This document shows, one piece after another, positions 44,001 through 56,374 of a stretch of 64,000 bases of DNA. Under the pieces are notes generated by a model. It did no database searches. It was not told the DNA's origin and saw only the letters and a program-made list of their open reading frames with translations. The DNA comes from Paracyclopina nana (taxonomy: Eukaryota > Arthropoda > Copepoda > Cyclopoida > Cyclopettidae): assembly GCA_019096065.1 (NCBI GenBank), contig JAGUCH010000009.1, positions 1,188,001-1,252,000 of the forward strand. Direction: 5' to 3'. How positions within the stretch are numbered: position 1 is the first letter of the stretch; every line of letters begins with the position of its first letter. Position numbers and translations under genes: made by a program.

Positions 44001-46114
44001 TGATTTGCTCACAATTTTCCATGTGAAGGAAAATGGTTATTGATGGTTGCACGCCGTCACTTTGACACTTTTATGGACCCGTGTGTTCAAAATCACTGCA
44101 TTTTCGCACACTACAATGTGTGTAGACCATAACACAGCCGGTGGGGATGCTTATTGTCTTGTCCATGCCATGACTGAAAAGAGCCTTAAAAATAGCAGCT
44201 CATTTCTGGAAGATGAGGAAGGAAGTGTTGAAACTTTGAGAGTAACAAAAGTTACTCTTAGGCTCATTATCTTCCGCGTCTTTGATCGTGACTTGGTTAC
44301 GGTTGTTATCGCTTCTTATTAACTGACATTGCAACCTCGTCAGTAAATAAGAACCGATAACAACCGCAACCATGCTACGATCAAAGACGCGGAAGATAAT
44401 GAGCCTTAGTAATTAAAAAGGCATGCAGAGTAGATCATGATGATGATGATGTGGTGTTCATCTACTGCAATCTTTTTTCTCCTTAATTTTGAAAGGCAAA
44501 ATAGTAAAAAAAATAACCTCTCTCTGTCTATCCCATTTGAGTCTTATAATTGGCCAACTTTGGCACATGGAACAGCAGAGAAGCCAGGCCAAAGTTGTTG
44601 CCAACTTTTTTCCAGCCAGATTGTTACAATAATTTTAAGAGCTAGAAAGTGTATTTGTTCAAAAGTATCTATTACCTATCTTTGAATAAGCAAATGAATG
44701 AAAGGTATTAGAGGAATGCTGCAGCCAAATTAAAGAAAGCAATCTCAGCAACAAATAGTCATAAGTCATAAGAAGTTACTTATTAGGGATTTACTCCTCT
44801 TGATTATGCAACGTTCAAATTAGTCTTTTTCTGCGCAGAAAATATGGCCATTTTACGATCTTCATTAGTTTATGTCGTGAGGTTTGAATCAAACTTCTTC
44901 ATGTCACGATTCACGAAGGAACTTTTCTCCCTTCTTTTTCTAGGGAGGAGGATGAAAAAATCCCTCGTCAGTTTCCCGAACTTTTGAAATAGATTATTAC
45001 ATAATAGCGAAAAGTCGCCGCCAGGTGGCGCTAAGAGTGGCCGCGATGAATGCTTGACACGAAGATTACCATCAAATGCATTTTCAACAGCAATTTTAAA
45101 AGCATTTTTGATTCCTTCGACTATAAAGCTTTTCTACATATTTTAGAGCCGTTTTTATTGATAAGATCAAATGAGAAAAAATCGTAAGCTGTTGATATTT
45201 CATTTGATTGATAGATTTAATTAGAGGTTTTGGGCAGAAAACAGCCACAAACTTGCCTAATATATTTTTTAGCTAATTTTATATTCTGTGTGCAGTGTCG
45301 GAAAAATACCAATGCGCAAAACCAGACACAAAATTGCTTGATTAGAAAATATAGCGCAAATTTCGGCCGATGAATCAATTTGTATCAAGTAAAATGCGCC
45401 TTTATACCAACTGAGATAAGGATAAAGAACTGGAAAAACCTTGGAATTTTTCCGGTCGGGTGGGCGGCAGTTTGAGTTTTTACAAACTGAGATGAAATGT
45501 GATTTGAAAACCAGCCAACCCCGCATGTAGGTTAAATAGCTGGATGTCATTTCCCAAAGTGGATAATCAAGCAAAGCAAGCAAAGAAGGAAAACCTCTTT
45601 GAAGCTTTTGAGCAATTTAATTTGTGTCAATCATGATGATGGAACTGCACACATTTGTGCCTATTCTGAGGGTAGTAGTAATATTTGGAGAGCAATTGGA
45701 TTTTCGCAGACATGAAAAGAGCGTAAAAAATCAATTGGGCCCAATTTTCTCCATTCAAGATTCACACAAAAGTGACGCAATTTTGCCCTCATCTTCCAAA
45801 AATACAAGCCAAAAATTAAAGAAAGCAACAAACATGAAAATTATGGAAGTAAGTAAAATGACAATTGGAGTCCCGCTGATTTCAGCCAGAAAATTGTAAG
45901 ATAAACAAAGAGCAAAATTGCTGAGATGAAGATGGAATGAAGAAGTAGCGCCACTGATGTGAATGTCAACAAAAAAAGTGGTGCCATTTGTGGTTTGATC
46001 TTTTGGTGGTAAGGCAACAGCAACAAAAAAAGGTCTTCTTACCTGACAAGTGGTTTTGTCAGTGACACCACAAACGATTCGTTGAATCCCCTCCACCCAG
46101 ACTTTGAGCTCCAT
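38001..46114 (-). CDS. RASSF8: N-terminal Ras-association (RASSF7/8-type) protein, 588 aa
   Basis: An N-terminal RASSF, linked in flies and mammals to cell junctions and growth control. Exons (minus): 46043-46114, 42393-42503, 40890-41699, 40128-40220, 39134-39426, 38538-38694, 38342-38471 and 38001-38101; total 1767 nt. The N-terminal RA domain (residues 1 to about 85) starts [18 protein letters not shown] and contains [18 protein letters not shown] and [19 protein letters not shown] proline/serine-rich linker of about 250 residues follows. Then comes a long coiled coil ([52 protein letters not shown]) and the C-terminal tag MGSPRQLEN...KNPHGVWV. The proline-rich exon is GC-rich. Fly Rassf8 is of similar length; RASSF7 is the alternative name. 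Several MITEs lie in the introns. Confidence 0.93.
39491..39879. mobile_element. Tc1/mariner-like MITE with TA target duplication
   Basis: The ends are CCGTCTGACCGTTCAAAATT and its near-perfect reverse complement AATTTTGAACGGTCAGACTG; the match extends for about 38 bases to GGGAATC. TA flanks both ends. About 389 bp, no transposase. It lies between two RASSF7/8 exons. Confidence 0.85.
40362..40602. mobile_element. AT-rich TIR element with internal degenerate repeats
   Basis: TTAAGGCACGCTATTT at the left and AAATAGCGTGCCTTAA at the right are perfect inverted ends. The interior repeats variants of TTATGCTATGAGCTATTTAAATAG in both orientations, and one more copy lies outside at about 40635-40678. 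No ORF. Confidence 0.7.
40730..40874. mobile_element. Near-palindromic 145-bp foldback MITE, copy 2
   Basis: The left arm GGCTTAGTCTCTTCTGGAGA and the right arm pair almost perfectly through CATAGTGACCAAGCCACGGTC to the middle. TAG is present on both sides. It has the same length and central block (TTCTTAT, AACC, CAGTACATAAGAA) as the copy at 44261. The right end is 16 bases from the donor side of the large RASSF7/8 exon. Confidence 0.85.
41762..42312. repeat. Complex repeat block bounded by 48-bp direct repeats
   Basis: A segment reading GGCTCGCAATGTTG...TTAGTCACGCAACCCTAAT occurs directly repeated at 41762-41810 and 42265-42312. Between them are nearly two tandem units of 173 bp (GTGTTCCAAATGAGTACAGC through GCGGAGGAATTTCTAGA) and a partial inverted copy at about 41841-41955. 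It lies in a RASSF7/8 intron. No ORF. It could be a composite foldback transposon or a local duplication. Confidence 0.75.
43415..43612. mobile_element. Short TIR element of the GTGTTCATCTAC family
   Basis: AGTGTTCATCTACT at the left and AGTAGATGAACACCACA at the right, about 198 bp apart, no ORF. It lies in the first coding intron of RASSF7/8. Confidence 0.6.
44261..44405. mobile_element. Near-palindromic 145-bp foldback MITE, copy 3 (TTA target duplication)
   Basis: GGCTCATTATCTTCCGCGTC pairs with its exact reverse complement at the right, and the stem continues through GATCGTGACTTGGTTACGG with a few mismatches. TTA flanks both sides. This is the best-preserved copy of the family seen at 8951 and 40730. 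Confidence 0.9.
45018..45031 (+). promoter_or_regulatory. CTCF-like site (CCGCCAGGTGGCGC)
   Basis: Exact match to CCGSYAGRKGGCGC, which differs from the usual CTCF core CCASYAGRKGGCRS at one position only. Confidence 0.55.
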
Positions 46115-48077
46115 TTTTCTCAGTTTAGTCTGGTTTAGTGCGAGTTGATCTCACAGCACAAATCATCGTTCAGGTTGCACCAAAAAAAAGCCTCTGCTTG
46201 TCATTATAATTGCTCTCGCGCCCCACCAACCACACAATAATACACACAACTTTTGGCACCTTAAGGGCCAAGTTTTTCCTCTTCTTCCTCTTCAGTTGTG
46301 TGCGAGGATCTTCCTCACATGGTAATTGAGTTCGACAACTTTTTTTGGCACTTTTTCACACTCGATGAGCCAATTTCCCAATGGAACCAGACGCGAGTTC
46401 AACGGCAAAAAGGACGATGATATCCTGGAAAAAATGAGAAACAGAGAAATTAAGGCTTTTTCAATAGTGCACAGTGGGCCATTTTCCCGCAAAAATAACT
46501 GGAACCAACTAACTTTTACAAGGTTCAATAGTAATCGGATTTTAATGCTGATACCCAACATTTGCTTTGATTTCCGCTCTCTTTTGAATGCAAAAGCTTA
46601 TTATTATGCTACTCTGAATGAGATCAAATGAAGAAGCTTCTGCACAGCAGTGGAAGCAAAACAAATTAAGCCCGCGCACTAATAAAACTTCCTTTGCTGC
46701 AAAAGCTACCGTGAAATCTGATACCAAAATAGTATCCAAATTTGAATCAAAGCGGAGGGGAAGAAAAGTGTAGCAGACCTAATTAGCCAAATTTTTAAGC
46801 TCCAATTTTTTTCTCAAAAAAAAAACTTCTCACAATAGAGCCAAAAATGTTCAAAAATAGCCATTTTCGCTGCTGATTCCCCTGTTATCACTTGATTGAA
46901 GCAATTTAACATCTGCTCACAATTAGCTGGTTTCTTTCTGCTTGGTTAGGCCAAATCAAACAAAAACTCACGACAATTTCACAGCTGCAATTTGATGGGA
47001 AAAAGATAGCTGTGCGTGTTGTTGGCGCTTTGCCGGTTTCCTTGCGACTGAATTCCGCCTTCTGCTACAGTTGTAAAGCGGCCCTGCATAAGACAAAATT
47101 GCTCCGAGTTGTAGCAGAGGAGAAAGCACCCAAAGTGACTGGACAGACTGTACATTTGCCACAAAAGTCAAGTGTGCTGCTTTCAAGCATGACACTCTCT
47201 TTTCCTCGCGCACAGCAATCATTAATGTGCACTAATGATCGAAATTTACTCGGGCTTTTTAGCTCGGCTCATGCTTGCTTAGTCCTGCAGTTGTCAGATT
47301 CTGCTTGGCTGACTTTCCGAGACTTTCCAAAGACTTTGACATGCTTTGTTTAATTCCTGAAATTCGGAGAGATGTCACAGAGACACAGTGAGCTCAAAAA
47401 GGTCAACAGCATGATGCTTTCCGAAGCTTTTGTTGACACACCTCCAATTGGGCTTTGCTCACGGAGGCTCTGGTAGTAATGATTTTTGCCGCTAGGAGGA
47501 GCTTATGATACCCCAGCTAATAGCATTGTAAGCTAAGCGGGCTGAAAATTGAATTTCGATCTTTTTCTGTTTGCACCCGCCCCGCTACTAGCCCCGATCT
47601 AAAAATATTGAACCTCCGATCAATTTAAAAAGCATCCAGATTTTATATATTTCAACTACTTTACTCTTTTTTCAGTCTTCTAATTTTTGAAAAGCAAGTT
47701 TTTATCTTGTTTTGTAGCTATTTTAAGGGCAAATTCAGTAATAATTGCATGCTTTGTAGGACAATTTGCAGAAGAAAATCACGCTTGCTCAAGTGTGGTG
47801 CTTATTGGAAAAGGCAGAAAATCTCTCCTTTCTTGACAAAAATGCCAAATATTTCGTTTTTTTAAGTCAAAAAGCCAAATGATAACGATTATGCGACGAA
47901 CTAGTTGAAACGACACTGAAAAAGAATCGGAGGTTACTTCTAATGCCATCTTTTTTACATTATTCGGAAAAATGTAACTACACCGTGAGCAAAGCCCAAT
48001 TGACGAGATTTTGAAGCTGCCGCTGCCAATCCGGCCCGCTTTGAAATGCGGCCGTGCAGCCCGCTGCGCAGGAAGGC

Positions 48078-48091
48078 GCGCCACCTAGCGG
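48078..48091 (-). promoter_or_regulatory. CTCF-like site (CCGCTAGGTGGCGC on minus)
   Basis: Exact match to CCGSYAGRKGGCGC on the minus strand, in a locally GC-rich patch (48020-48110). Confidence 0.55.
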
Positions 48092-49290
48092 AGAATCCCG
48101 GTGTGTCAGCCGAGAATTCTTCCAACTTCAGATGCATTCCACGTGACGTTTTGCCATTATTAAATTTCTTTGCTGTTACAAGTGGGACACATTTTATCAG
48201 AAAATGGGAGCTGTTATCACCAACTTTCTTCCTTTAAAAGCTGATTGCCTGATTTTCGAAACTTGCTTTTTTAAGGCGATTCACCAACTTCTTTGCAGGA
48301 AAATTAATCACGTGCAAAGATCAAGTTTGATGCTTTATTATTTTCTGCTACATCTTTTTTCGGCATGCCAGCATCAAAAACAGCAGAGAAATCAATTTTG
48401 CAGCCATTTTATGCTATGGAGCTGCCAGTCACACGTGGCAGAAAAAACAGCTGAAACGATCATAAAAAGAACGAGTTTTCTCGGCAAAGATCAGATTTCC
48501 TCCTTGGTAATAAATGCACACATCCACTTTTTTGTCGCAATTAATTCCATGTAACAGGAGTCAAAATGGAAAAAAATGTAATTTCATGCAAGACTAGAAA
48601 AAGTGATGCACTTCTTGAATAACAAAAAGAATGCGCAAGGAACGAAGCTGTCATTAGATATTGACAACTTCTCCAGAAAAACAAAAATACCTTGATTTCA
48701 AGGCTATGCTCCACTTGCTGATCATCTACGACATTTCATTTTTTTCTTTTTTGTGTGTTAAATTCTCGGGGCAATTTTCTAAAAAGAAAGACTTGGTACT
48801 GTTTTAGAGCTCGCCAAAATTGAAATTGATCTCGGATTTTTATCTAGGCAAATTCTTTTAGTTGTATATTGGCAACAAAGCATCATATGTGTTAGCTGGT
48901 GGTTTTCTCCGCCAAATAACCGTTCAATCTTGCGGTTCAACGGAAAACAAAATGATGTTGTTTGTCAGCTTATTCTTCTACTTCTTCTGCTCCTGCTGCT
49001 GCACTGGTGTGAAAAGTGAAACTTTTGCACTAATTTCCTGACTTTATTTATTATTTAGCTACACAGGAGCACTTGTTGTTGCCTACAAGTTCCCAAAGGT
49101 TCAGGACCTTCATCTTCCGTTTGCCAGCTCAAAAAAATCCCCACCAGATGTGAACAAACAATGTGGGAATAATCCAGGTTTTTAGTGGCCCCACAATTAC
49201 TCTAAGGCTTCTCGGACAATATTTAAGGCTTCCCTTTTATTTGCAAATAAGCCGAGCAAATGAAAAATGTCTCACACTGAATTAATTTCG

Positions 49291-49304
49291 CCGCCAGATG
49301 GCGC
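49291..49304 (+). promoter_or_regulatory. CTCF-like site (CCGCCAGATGGCGC)
   Basis: Exact match to CCGSYAGRKGGCGC followed by T, as in the usual CTCF core ending GCGCT. Confidence 0.55.
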
Positions 49305-50744
49305 TCTGGTGAGTTATTTTGTTAACAAAACCTGAGCTGAGCAAAAAATTGCTTCCCCCTTTTAGCAAGCAAAAAAGCGTAGCCTTGGGCCGAATTCGGT
49401 CATTAAAGAGGTTCCATTGATGAAACTTTCACAAATGGCTCTTTTTTTTATTCATTTTGGGCGGGTGGGGGAGCGTTTCTTTGGCACCACATTTAATCAA
49501 CATCCTGGCAATTTTTCGATTTGAATGCTCTTTTTTACATTGCAGCAGTATTTCTAATTTCTACCCCCACCCTAATCAATTTTCGGCTAAACCAATTTGT
49601 CTGGCGGGCTAAAAAATTCTTTCTTGTTAAGAAATTCGTGCAGTGGCGCCAGTGAAAGTGGAAAAGGGGTGAGCAATACACAAAAAGTGTTCCCAATTAC
49701 ATTGAAAGAACACAGGCCCAATTATCCGTGTAATGGATGGCAAAAATGTGCTCACCCTTTGGAAAGTACATAAATATTTCAAAATGAGCCATTCGGAATG
49801 AAAAAACAGACCATTGGGGCTTTTCTACCCTTTTTATCACAGTGTGACTTCTGGGGACTCTGATGGAGAAAAATTAACTTCTTGTAGAATGAGCTTTTTC
49901 TGGTGGGGATTTCCCTTACAAAAGCATTGCACATAAAACAAAGGGAAAAGGCATTCAGATGTAAATGAATGTTGCTGGAAAAATTGTACATTTTTTAACT
50001 CTACAAAGCTACGGTCGTAATTAAATGAGTAGTTTTGGGCTTTTCTCCAAGGATTTTACAAAATTCTGGTACTTGGAAGAAATAATCTGTCATTAAGGAG
50101 AGAGGCAATAACTTGTCATTAGGACACTTGAGGCCAATCTCGCTCGCACAGTGGAATGAGATGGAAAACTCGACACTTTTATGTATACTGGACCATGAGT
50201 GTGCACTTAGTGAGCCGTGAGCGTTCCAAGACATCTTACTTCTATGTCGGTGAAATTTGAGTTTGCACACTGGGTAATTTGCCCCGAAAAAAGCTACGCA
50301 TTTAAAATTGACAGCTCACTGAGAAATCGTATGTGGCATGAAAAACGCAACATTTTAGTTCCTAAGAATGAGTTTTTAGCTCCAGCTTTCCCCACAGTGG
50401 AGATGGTGGCTTAAAAAGAGCCACCCTTTACTGGCCCTTTATTTGGCTTCAACTCTTTCATTAGTTATTCAGATAAAAAAAGTGGGGATTTTTGGCCAGC
50501 AGCTTGCATGCAGCAGCGTCGTAAAAGTTTTCCCTTTTCTTAGGCTAAGCCTCTTTTTGAAGCTTTAAAAACCGGCTTGAATTTGCATATTTGTCAATTG
50601 AATCTGTCAACAATTGGAAAACCTTTCAAAATGCTAAAATATCAACCCTAGGTTTTGATTAATTTCTCATGTCAGCTTTTACAAAAATATCACGTAAACT
50701 AAAAAACTAGGGCCAACCAAATCAGTTATAGGTTGGTTAGGAAA

Positions 50745-51225
50745 TGTAAAGTAGGAGATTGGGCTGACTGGGAAGAATGGGTAGACTGGCAGACTGGGCC
50801 TGCATGGCAGACAAGGCAGGCTTGGTAAACTGGCAGACTTTGCAAAAAGGGCAGACTTGGCAGGCAGGGCAGGCTAGGTAAACTTGGCAGGCCAGTTCAA
50901 CTAGGCAGGCCAGTTAAACTAGGCAGGCTAGGTAAGCTAGGCAGGCTAGGTAAGCTAGGCAGGCTAGGTAAACTAGGCAGGCTAGGTAAACTAGGCAGGC
51001 TAGGTAAACTAGGCAGGCTAGGTAAGCTAGGCAGGCTAGGTAAGCTAGGCAGGCTAGGTAAGCTAGGCAGGCTAGGTAAACTAGGTAGCCTAGGTAAACT
51101 AGCAGGCTTAGTAGGTAGGGCAGGCTAGGTAAACCAGGCAGACTTGGCAAGTGGGGCAGGCTAGGTTAACTAGGCAGACTTGGCAGACTGGAAGGACTAG
51201 GCAGACTGGGCAGTCTGGGAAGACA
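50745..51225. repeat. 18-bp minisatellite (GGCAGGCTAGGTAAACTA)
   Basis: Between about 50880 and 51150 the 18-bp unit GGCAGGCTAGGTAARCTA repeats head to tail with few changes. It decays on both sides into looser 9- to 10-base units (GGCAGACTT, GCAGACTGG). The period is divisible by three, so a repeating open frame appears on the minus strand; it is not a gene. A CTCF-like core follows at 51245. Confidence 0.95.
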
Positions 51226-51244
51226 AGGCAATTAGGGGCGAAGA

Positions 51245-51258
51245 GCGCCACCTAGCAG
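51245..51258 (-). promoter_or_regulatory. CTCF-like site, weaker (CTGCTAGGTGGCGC on minus)
   Basis: The ten-base core TAGGTGGCGC is perfect; the upstream half differs at two positions from the other sites. Confidence 0.4.
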
Positions 51259-52082
51259 AATATTTTGGCCCAAATAAAGGCAATCTCAGGCAAAGTAGGG
51301 CATAACGTACCAACTTTGAAGCTGCCTAATGCAACAAACTTGAGTTCCTAAATTGAGCCTCAGAGATGATGCGGACAAAGGAGGGAATGAATTTCCATTG
51401 TGGAAGAAAAAAAGCAATTTCTTTCCCGCTGGTGCAAGGACATAAATGAGGTGCGAATTTTCAGAGTGGGCGCTTCCCACTGTGCATGATGATGCATTAA
51501 TGGCTCGGGTATGGTGTGCAAAAAAAACCGTGAAGAAAAAAACCTATTTGGCTAATAGAAATCTCCCTAAAAAACCACATTGGGCAAAAAGCATTTTAAT
51601 GACCACTGCATAATAGCTGAGAAAAAAATATAAACTTAAAAATACGTTCTCAATTTTTGGAAAGTGACTGCTAAACTAAAGCTCAATTGAGATAAGAAGA
51701 GCAAAAAAAAATTCTTGTACATTACAGTGTGAAAATTCGATATTGATAGGGCAATTTTTGCACTGTTTTCGCAGTGAGACGGCATTATCAGAAAGAAAAC
51801 AAAAGGAGGTCAAACTTTCACAAAAGTTATTGTTTTCTGACCACACACACACGGGCGAAGCCGAAAGCAAAGGTCACTTCAAAAATGCACTTTTTTGCAT
51901 CATGCATGTATGATTTTCTGATTTGAGCCCAGAGTATATACATTTATTTATATTGGTATAGGGGGAAGTCGTGCAAAAAGAAACTCAGTCATGCAAGGAT
52001 TGTGATACTCAATATACCAAATCATGACACAGGTCACCGGCAACAAATAAAGGGAAAATTAGCATTAGAGCTAAATATTGAA

Positions 52083-52096
52083 CTCCTAGAGGGCGC
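52083..52096 (+). promoter_or_regulatory. CTCF-like site, weaker (CTCCTAGAGGGCGC)
   Basis: The ten-base core TAGAGGGCGC is perfect; two mismatches in the upstream half. It lies 185 bases from the stronger site at 52268. Confidence 0.4.
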
Positions 52097-52267
52097 CACT
52101 GATGTCACTCGAAAAAAAGAGGCTCAGAGATCTTGAATTACTTCTCATACGTCATGCTGAGAAGAGAAAACGACATTGTTGAGCTTTGCTATTAATTTCA
52201 TGAGTAGGTGCTGATTTATGTTTACATTTGAGTTATTTGTGTTCAAGCTGAAAGAGCAGCAGCAGCA

Positions 52268-52281
52268 GCGCCCCCTGCCGG
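52268..52281 (-). promoter_or_regulatory. CTCF-like site (CCGGCAGGGGGCGC on minus)
   Basis: Exact match to CCGSYAGRKGGCGC. The core CAGGGGGCGC is the form most often seen in vertebrate CTCF sites. Confidence 0.6.
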
Positions 52282-54562
52282 CCAAACGTTGAATTTAGTG
52301 CTGCATATTTCCAAAAAGATACTACGTACATCAGAGTTCAGAAAGGCCACTTCAAAGGCCTTTTTAGAGGTGATTCAGACTTCAAAGAAAGCACTAAAAC
52401 TATATATGCTATGTATGGCTTCTTTTAAAGGGGAAATTAACCCTTTTGCCTGTATTTGATGCAGCCAGAGATAAAAAGTCATAAACAAAGTTGCGAATCT
52501 GGCCATATGCTTAATTTTGTGCAACCTTCTAGGACTATCTCTTCTAGCTTTGGAATAACAATGAGCTAGGATGGCAAAAGGCCAAATCACATTCAGTGCA
52601 TCTTGAAGGAAGCTCCAAAAATCACAATATGGCTGAAAGGCAAGCCAAAATAGTCAATAGCACACAATTCGCAGACTTTTGCTCCAACATTTAGGTCTTT
52701 TTTCATCACTTTTTTCAATTTTTATGATTCTAATATTTTTTGGCAAGTATCTTAGAAATGGGAGTTTTCCATCTTCCAGTTTTTTGCTTTCACTCCAAAG
52801 CACTGAAATGGAAGTGAAAATGCAAAAGTGCCTCAAATGCAATAGATGAACATCACATTTGGCCCCTTTTAGTTGCTGTTATCTACCTTCTTCTGCTGTG
52901 GACCTTCTAACTCTCACTACTATTTGTGTAGTAATCTCGAGTTCTGGAGTTGACAGCACCTTAATTTGGAGCAACTGAGACAGTTAAGTAACTGGAGAAA
53001 AATACCTGAATTTGGTAAGCAGCTCAGAAATAAGGTGGAAGTAGCAGGTGTTTGATTCTCTCCTGCAAGTGAGATCTGCCACAGCACAAAAACCTGGGCC
53101 ACATATGGTCACCCAAATGGCTCAATATTACCCACCATCTTCAAGCTATAATTAGGTTTTATATAGCTTTCTTTGAAGAAGTAGTTTTTTTTAATGCACT
53201 GATATGTTGTTGCATTATAATGCTTTTTTCCATGCTCTCTCAATTCTTCAGAGGGAAAAAGGTAGAGCACATGCCCACTGTGTGGGATAAAATGGACCAT
53301 TTTTCATCTGCTGCGGTGGCCAGTGTGCAAGCAAATCGACTTGCCACAACTAGGTTACATTTATTAACCCACAGTGGTGCAACTTTTTTTTGCTCCAAAA
53401 GCTTAAAAGAAATTTATGTACTGCTTTGACTGCATTACTCTCGTTTTCTCCCAGTAATCTAGATAACTGAGATGAGCTGGGTTGTAAATGGCAAAACATA
53501 AAACCGAAAAAGAAATTGGAAGTTATGGCCGCAACTTCTTCAGAGTGCTATTACATTTTTAATCCTCTGGCTTATGGTATATCCATTATGCAAGCAATAT
53601 GGAGTAATGCTACACATGCTATATATGCTATTAGAAAAACCTGCCAAGTTGCCCTACTAGCAATTTTTCTGCTAAAAAAAACTTTTTTAAGCAAATCTTC
53701 GTTGAAATTCCATTCGATGTTCCTTACCTAGGAAAAATACGCAGATGACTTTTTGTCTACACAAATCAACGAGGAAATGGCTTTCCCTATGGAGCTTTTT
53801 TAAATGCCCTCTGGGACCAATTGGGTCACACTAAGGTCACACTTTTTGGTGGCAGAAAAAGCTGACTGTAAAATATATGTAGGCTTGAGTTTGAGGCAAA
53901 GTTACGCAGATTTATCAAAGGCTTTTTGAGAGTGCATAACTGCATGATGGTAGGAGGATGGCATAATGATAGAATGATGGTTTTTCAAAGTCATTTTGAG
54001 CAAATTCAGCAATGTGAGTTAGATGATAAGGTATGATTTACGAGGGAACATAAATCGAGCTGCTTCAGTAGGCAAAAAAAACCAGACTCACAAAGTCTGG
54101 ACAGCTAACTAGCAATGTAATTCTGCCATTTCAATGCCCCCTCTTTTTGCTGTAATGAGAAAATGCTTTTAAGCAAAGTTGCAACCCAAGGTAATAACTT
54201 TTGCTCTTCAGCTTCTGATGAGGGCAAAATTATGCTACTTTTCTGCCAAACAATGGTGCATGAATCATCATCACTTTTTGGCTGGAAAAGTGATTGCAAT
54301 TCTGGAATTAAAACTAGCATGTGAAAGCTTTCTATTTTAACCACGAGGGAAATCGTTCATACCATATCCAAAAAAACTGGCCATATTTTCTATAATTATT
54401 TGGCCCAAGAAAACACAGGAATTACCTTGTTTTTTTAACAGATCAACTTTAGCTCCATCAAGGTTAAAAAATGAGCCTCCAGATGCATTTCTAATGCTGG
54501 AAACCAGCCAGTATGAGTGCCTTATCTTAATTTAGTCAGTGACTGTGAATAAATTTGCGGCG

Positions 54563-54576
54563 GCGCCCTCTAGCGG
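54563..54576 (-). promoter_or_regulatory. CTCF-like site (CCGCTAGAGGGCGC on minus)
   Basis: Exact match to CCGSYAGRKGGCGC, flanked by extra GC-rich bases. Confidence 0.55.
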
Positions 54577-54906
54577 CGGAAAAGTGAAGCCTCCTCATGG
54601 CTTAGCCATCAAAAGGAAGCCGAATTACAGATGGTAATTCCTCCTAATGCACCTTAATAACGACTTGCAACATGACTATTAGAGGAAAGGTAAACCCCGT
54701 AAAATATGGTGCCAAGGGAGAATTTTGTGGAAGCAGGAGCAGAAGGAAACTATGGAAGTATATGTAGTAGTGATATATAGCAGCAGATGGGAAAGCCACT
54801 TTCCTATACCACTTTCTTCTGTTATTGCTGGCTGACATCATAATACTGCCATTTTTGCTATTGAAGTCACGTAATCGAAGACACAATTTTCCCAGCCACA
54901 ATTTAT

Positions 54907-55404
54907 TGCGGTGCTCATCTGCTCAAGTCAGGAGGGAAAATCCTGACGTTACCAAATGTTTTCCTTTCTTGCTCAATTTCAGTTTTTTCGACATAAAACC
55001 AAATTGAAAGACCACAAAGAAAGACAATAGCCTTAGTGGAACTTAGTTGCGGTATTTTAGCACAGAGTGGCGCTTCAGTCGCTCATCGGGGCAGTCCGAA
55101 AAAAAATGCTCTAAAACTCGGTTTAAACTTAGCTGAAAATGCCAAACTCCCTTCAATGCGTCGAAATATCATCAAGTTTGCCTCAAAAGTCCATTAAAAC
55201 CCACTGAAACCCTTGAATTACGAAAATAATCTGCCCCGATGGAGCTCCCAGCGCCATCTCGCGTAGGAATTATCCCTACTCAAAACTGTTGTTCCACTAA
55301 GGCTATTGGCTTGGATTTGGAGGGGAAAAAATTTGCCTACCGACTAACCAAAAAATGTCGCCAAAACAAAGATAATGAGATAACGCTCAGATGAACACCA
55401 CATA
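54907..55404. mobile_element. TIR element of the GTGTTCATCTAC family with a nested element
   Basis: GCGGTGCTCATCTG at the left and CAGATGAACACCACA at the right. The separate TIR element at 55030-55303 lies inside. The pairing of these two ends is inferred from position. Confidence 0.4.
55030..55303. mobile_element. 274-bp TIR element with TA flanks
   Basis: CAATAGCCTTAGTGGAAC at the left (55025) and GTTCCACTAAGGCTATTG at the right (55308) are perfect inverted repeats. If TA is the target duplication the element starts at GCCTTAGTGG. The interior contains a weak CTCF-like core (GAGATGGCGC, minus, 55251) and no ORF. Confidence 0.65.
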
Positions 55405-55803
55405 AAAGCACTTCCCCACCCGGAAAGCAGACGCAAAAAAATCACCTTAGATTGATCCAAGTCGCAACTCTTTTGTTGTTTGAATGCTGTGAAAATGGCT
55501 TTTTTACTTCTCTTCCTTCGCCAAAGACCTCAAAAGCATTCTTTTCCAACAATCTCCCCTTTTCCCCGTGGGAAGAAAGCGAATTTTCCCTTACCTGAAA
55601 GGAGAAAAAATAATGGGTAACATTTCTCTTCCACATCTGTCCCCAGCAATCCAATTACATATTCGTACGTAGTGAGCAAATGAAGCAGCTGACTAATAAT
55701 AATGCATTGTTTGCTCAATCACAGGATTTATTCATACAGACATGGTGTAGAGCAAAGGGACCAACTCTGCAACAGGGTGCCTGAGTTATTGTGCTTCTAT
55801 CCA

Positions 55804-55968
55804 GATTGTCCCACCAAAAGCAGAGTAAAATTAACTCCATTGCTATGAGCAACATTAATTCTATGATGAATTTGGGTACATTCCATAACTGGATTTTGTG
55901 CCCGAGAATTATAGGCTCGGTTCGTACATGACGGCTGATTTGCTCCACTTTTGGTGGGACAATCTGTA
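55804..55968. repeat. 18-bp inverted repeat
   Basis: AGATTGTCCCACCAAAAG (55804-55821) and its exact reverse complement (55951-55968) are separated by 129 bases. It may be the remnant of a short foldback element. Confidence 0.6.
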
Positions 55969-56374
55969 CACATTCGAGGCCCAAGAAGAAAAGTTGCATT
56001 TCTCCTCAGGCCACCACAATACGACTACAATTCCAGTATATACCATCATCACCACTGAAGTAAGTCTAGAAAGCTCGATAAGAACAACGGCTAATCTATC
56101 GAAGTTTTACACCCAATAAAGATGCGCCTAATCCACGAGACGTGAGCGTAGAAGCACCCGACGGCCCATACTGGGTATTTGTAAAATCTCTACAGTTTTC
56201 AAGCAAAAAATCCACTAAAATATACAAAAAAGAGCAATATCTGAGTCTACTCCACACCAAGCATGTCAAGCATTGTATATCGGGAAAAAAGTAAATCTCT
56301 TTAGTATGGAGAATAGCAATACAGTGAATTATTTCAAAACGATGTCAGGTGAAGCAAAGAGTTGCTCATTAGAG

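Noticed and set aside
45946-45960. GCGCCACTGATGT, part of which looks like a CTCF core
   Set aside because: It lacks the YAGRK part of the core; the same string also occurs at 52094, so it may be a different small motif.
50914-51150. Repeating leucine/tyrosine/cysteine open frame on the minus strand
   Set aside because: It comes from the 18-bp minisatellite, not a gene.
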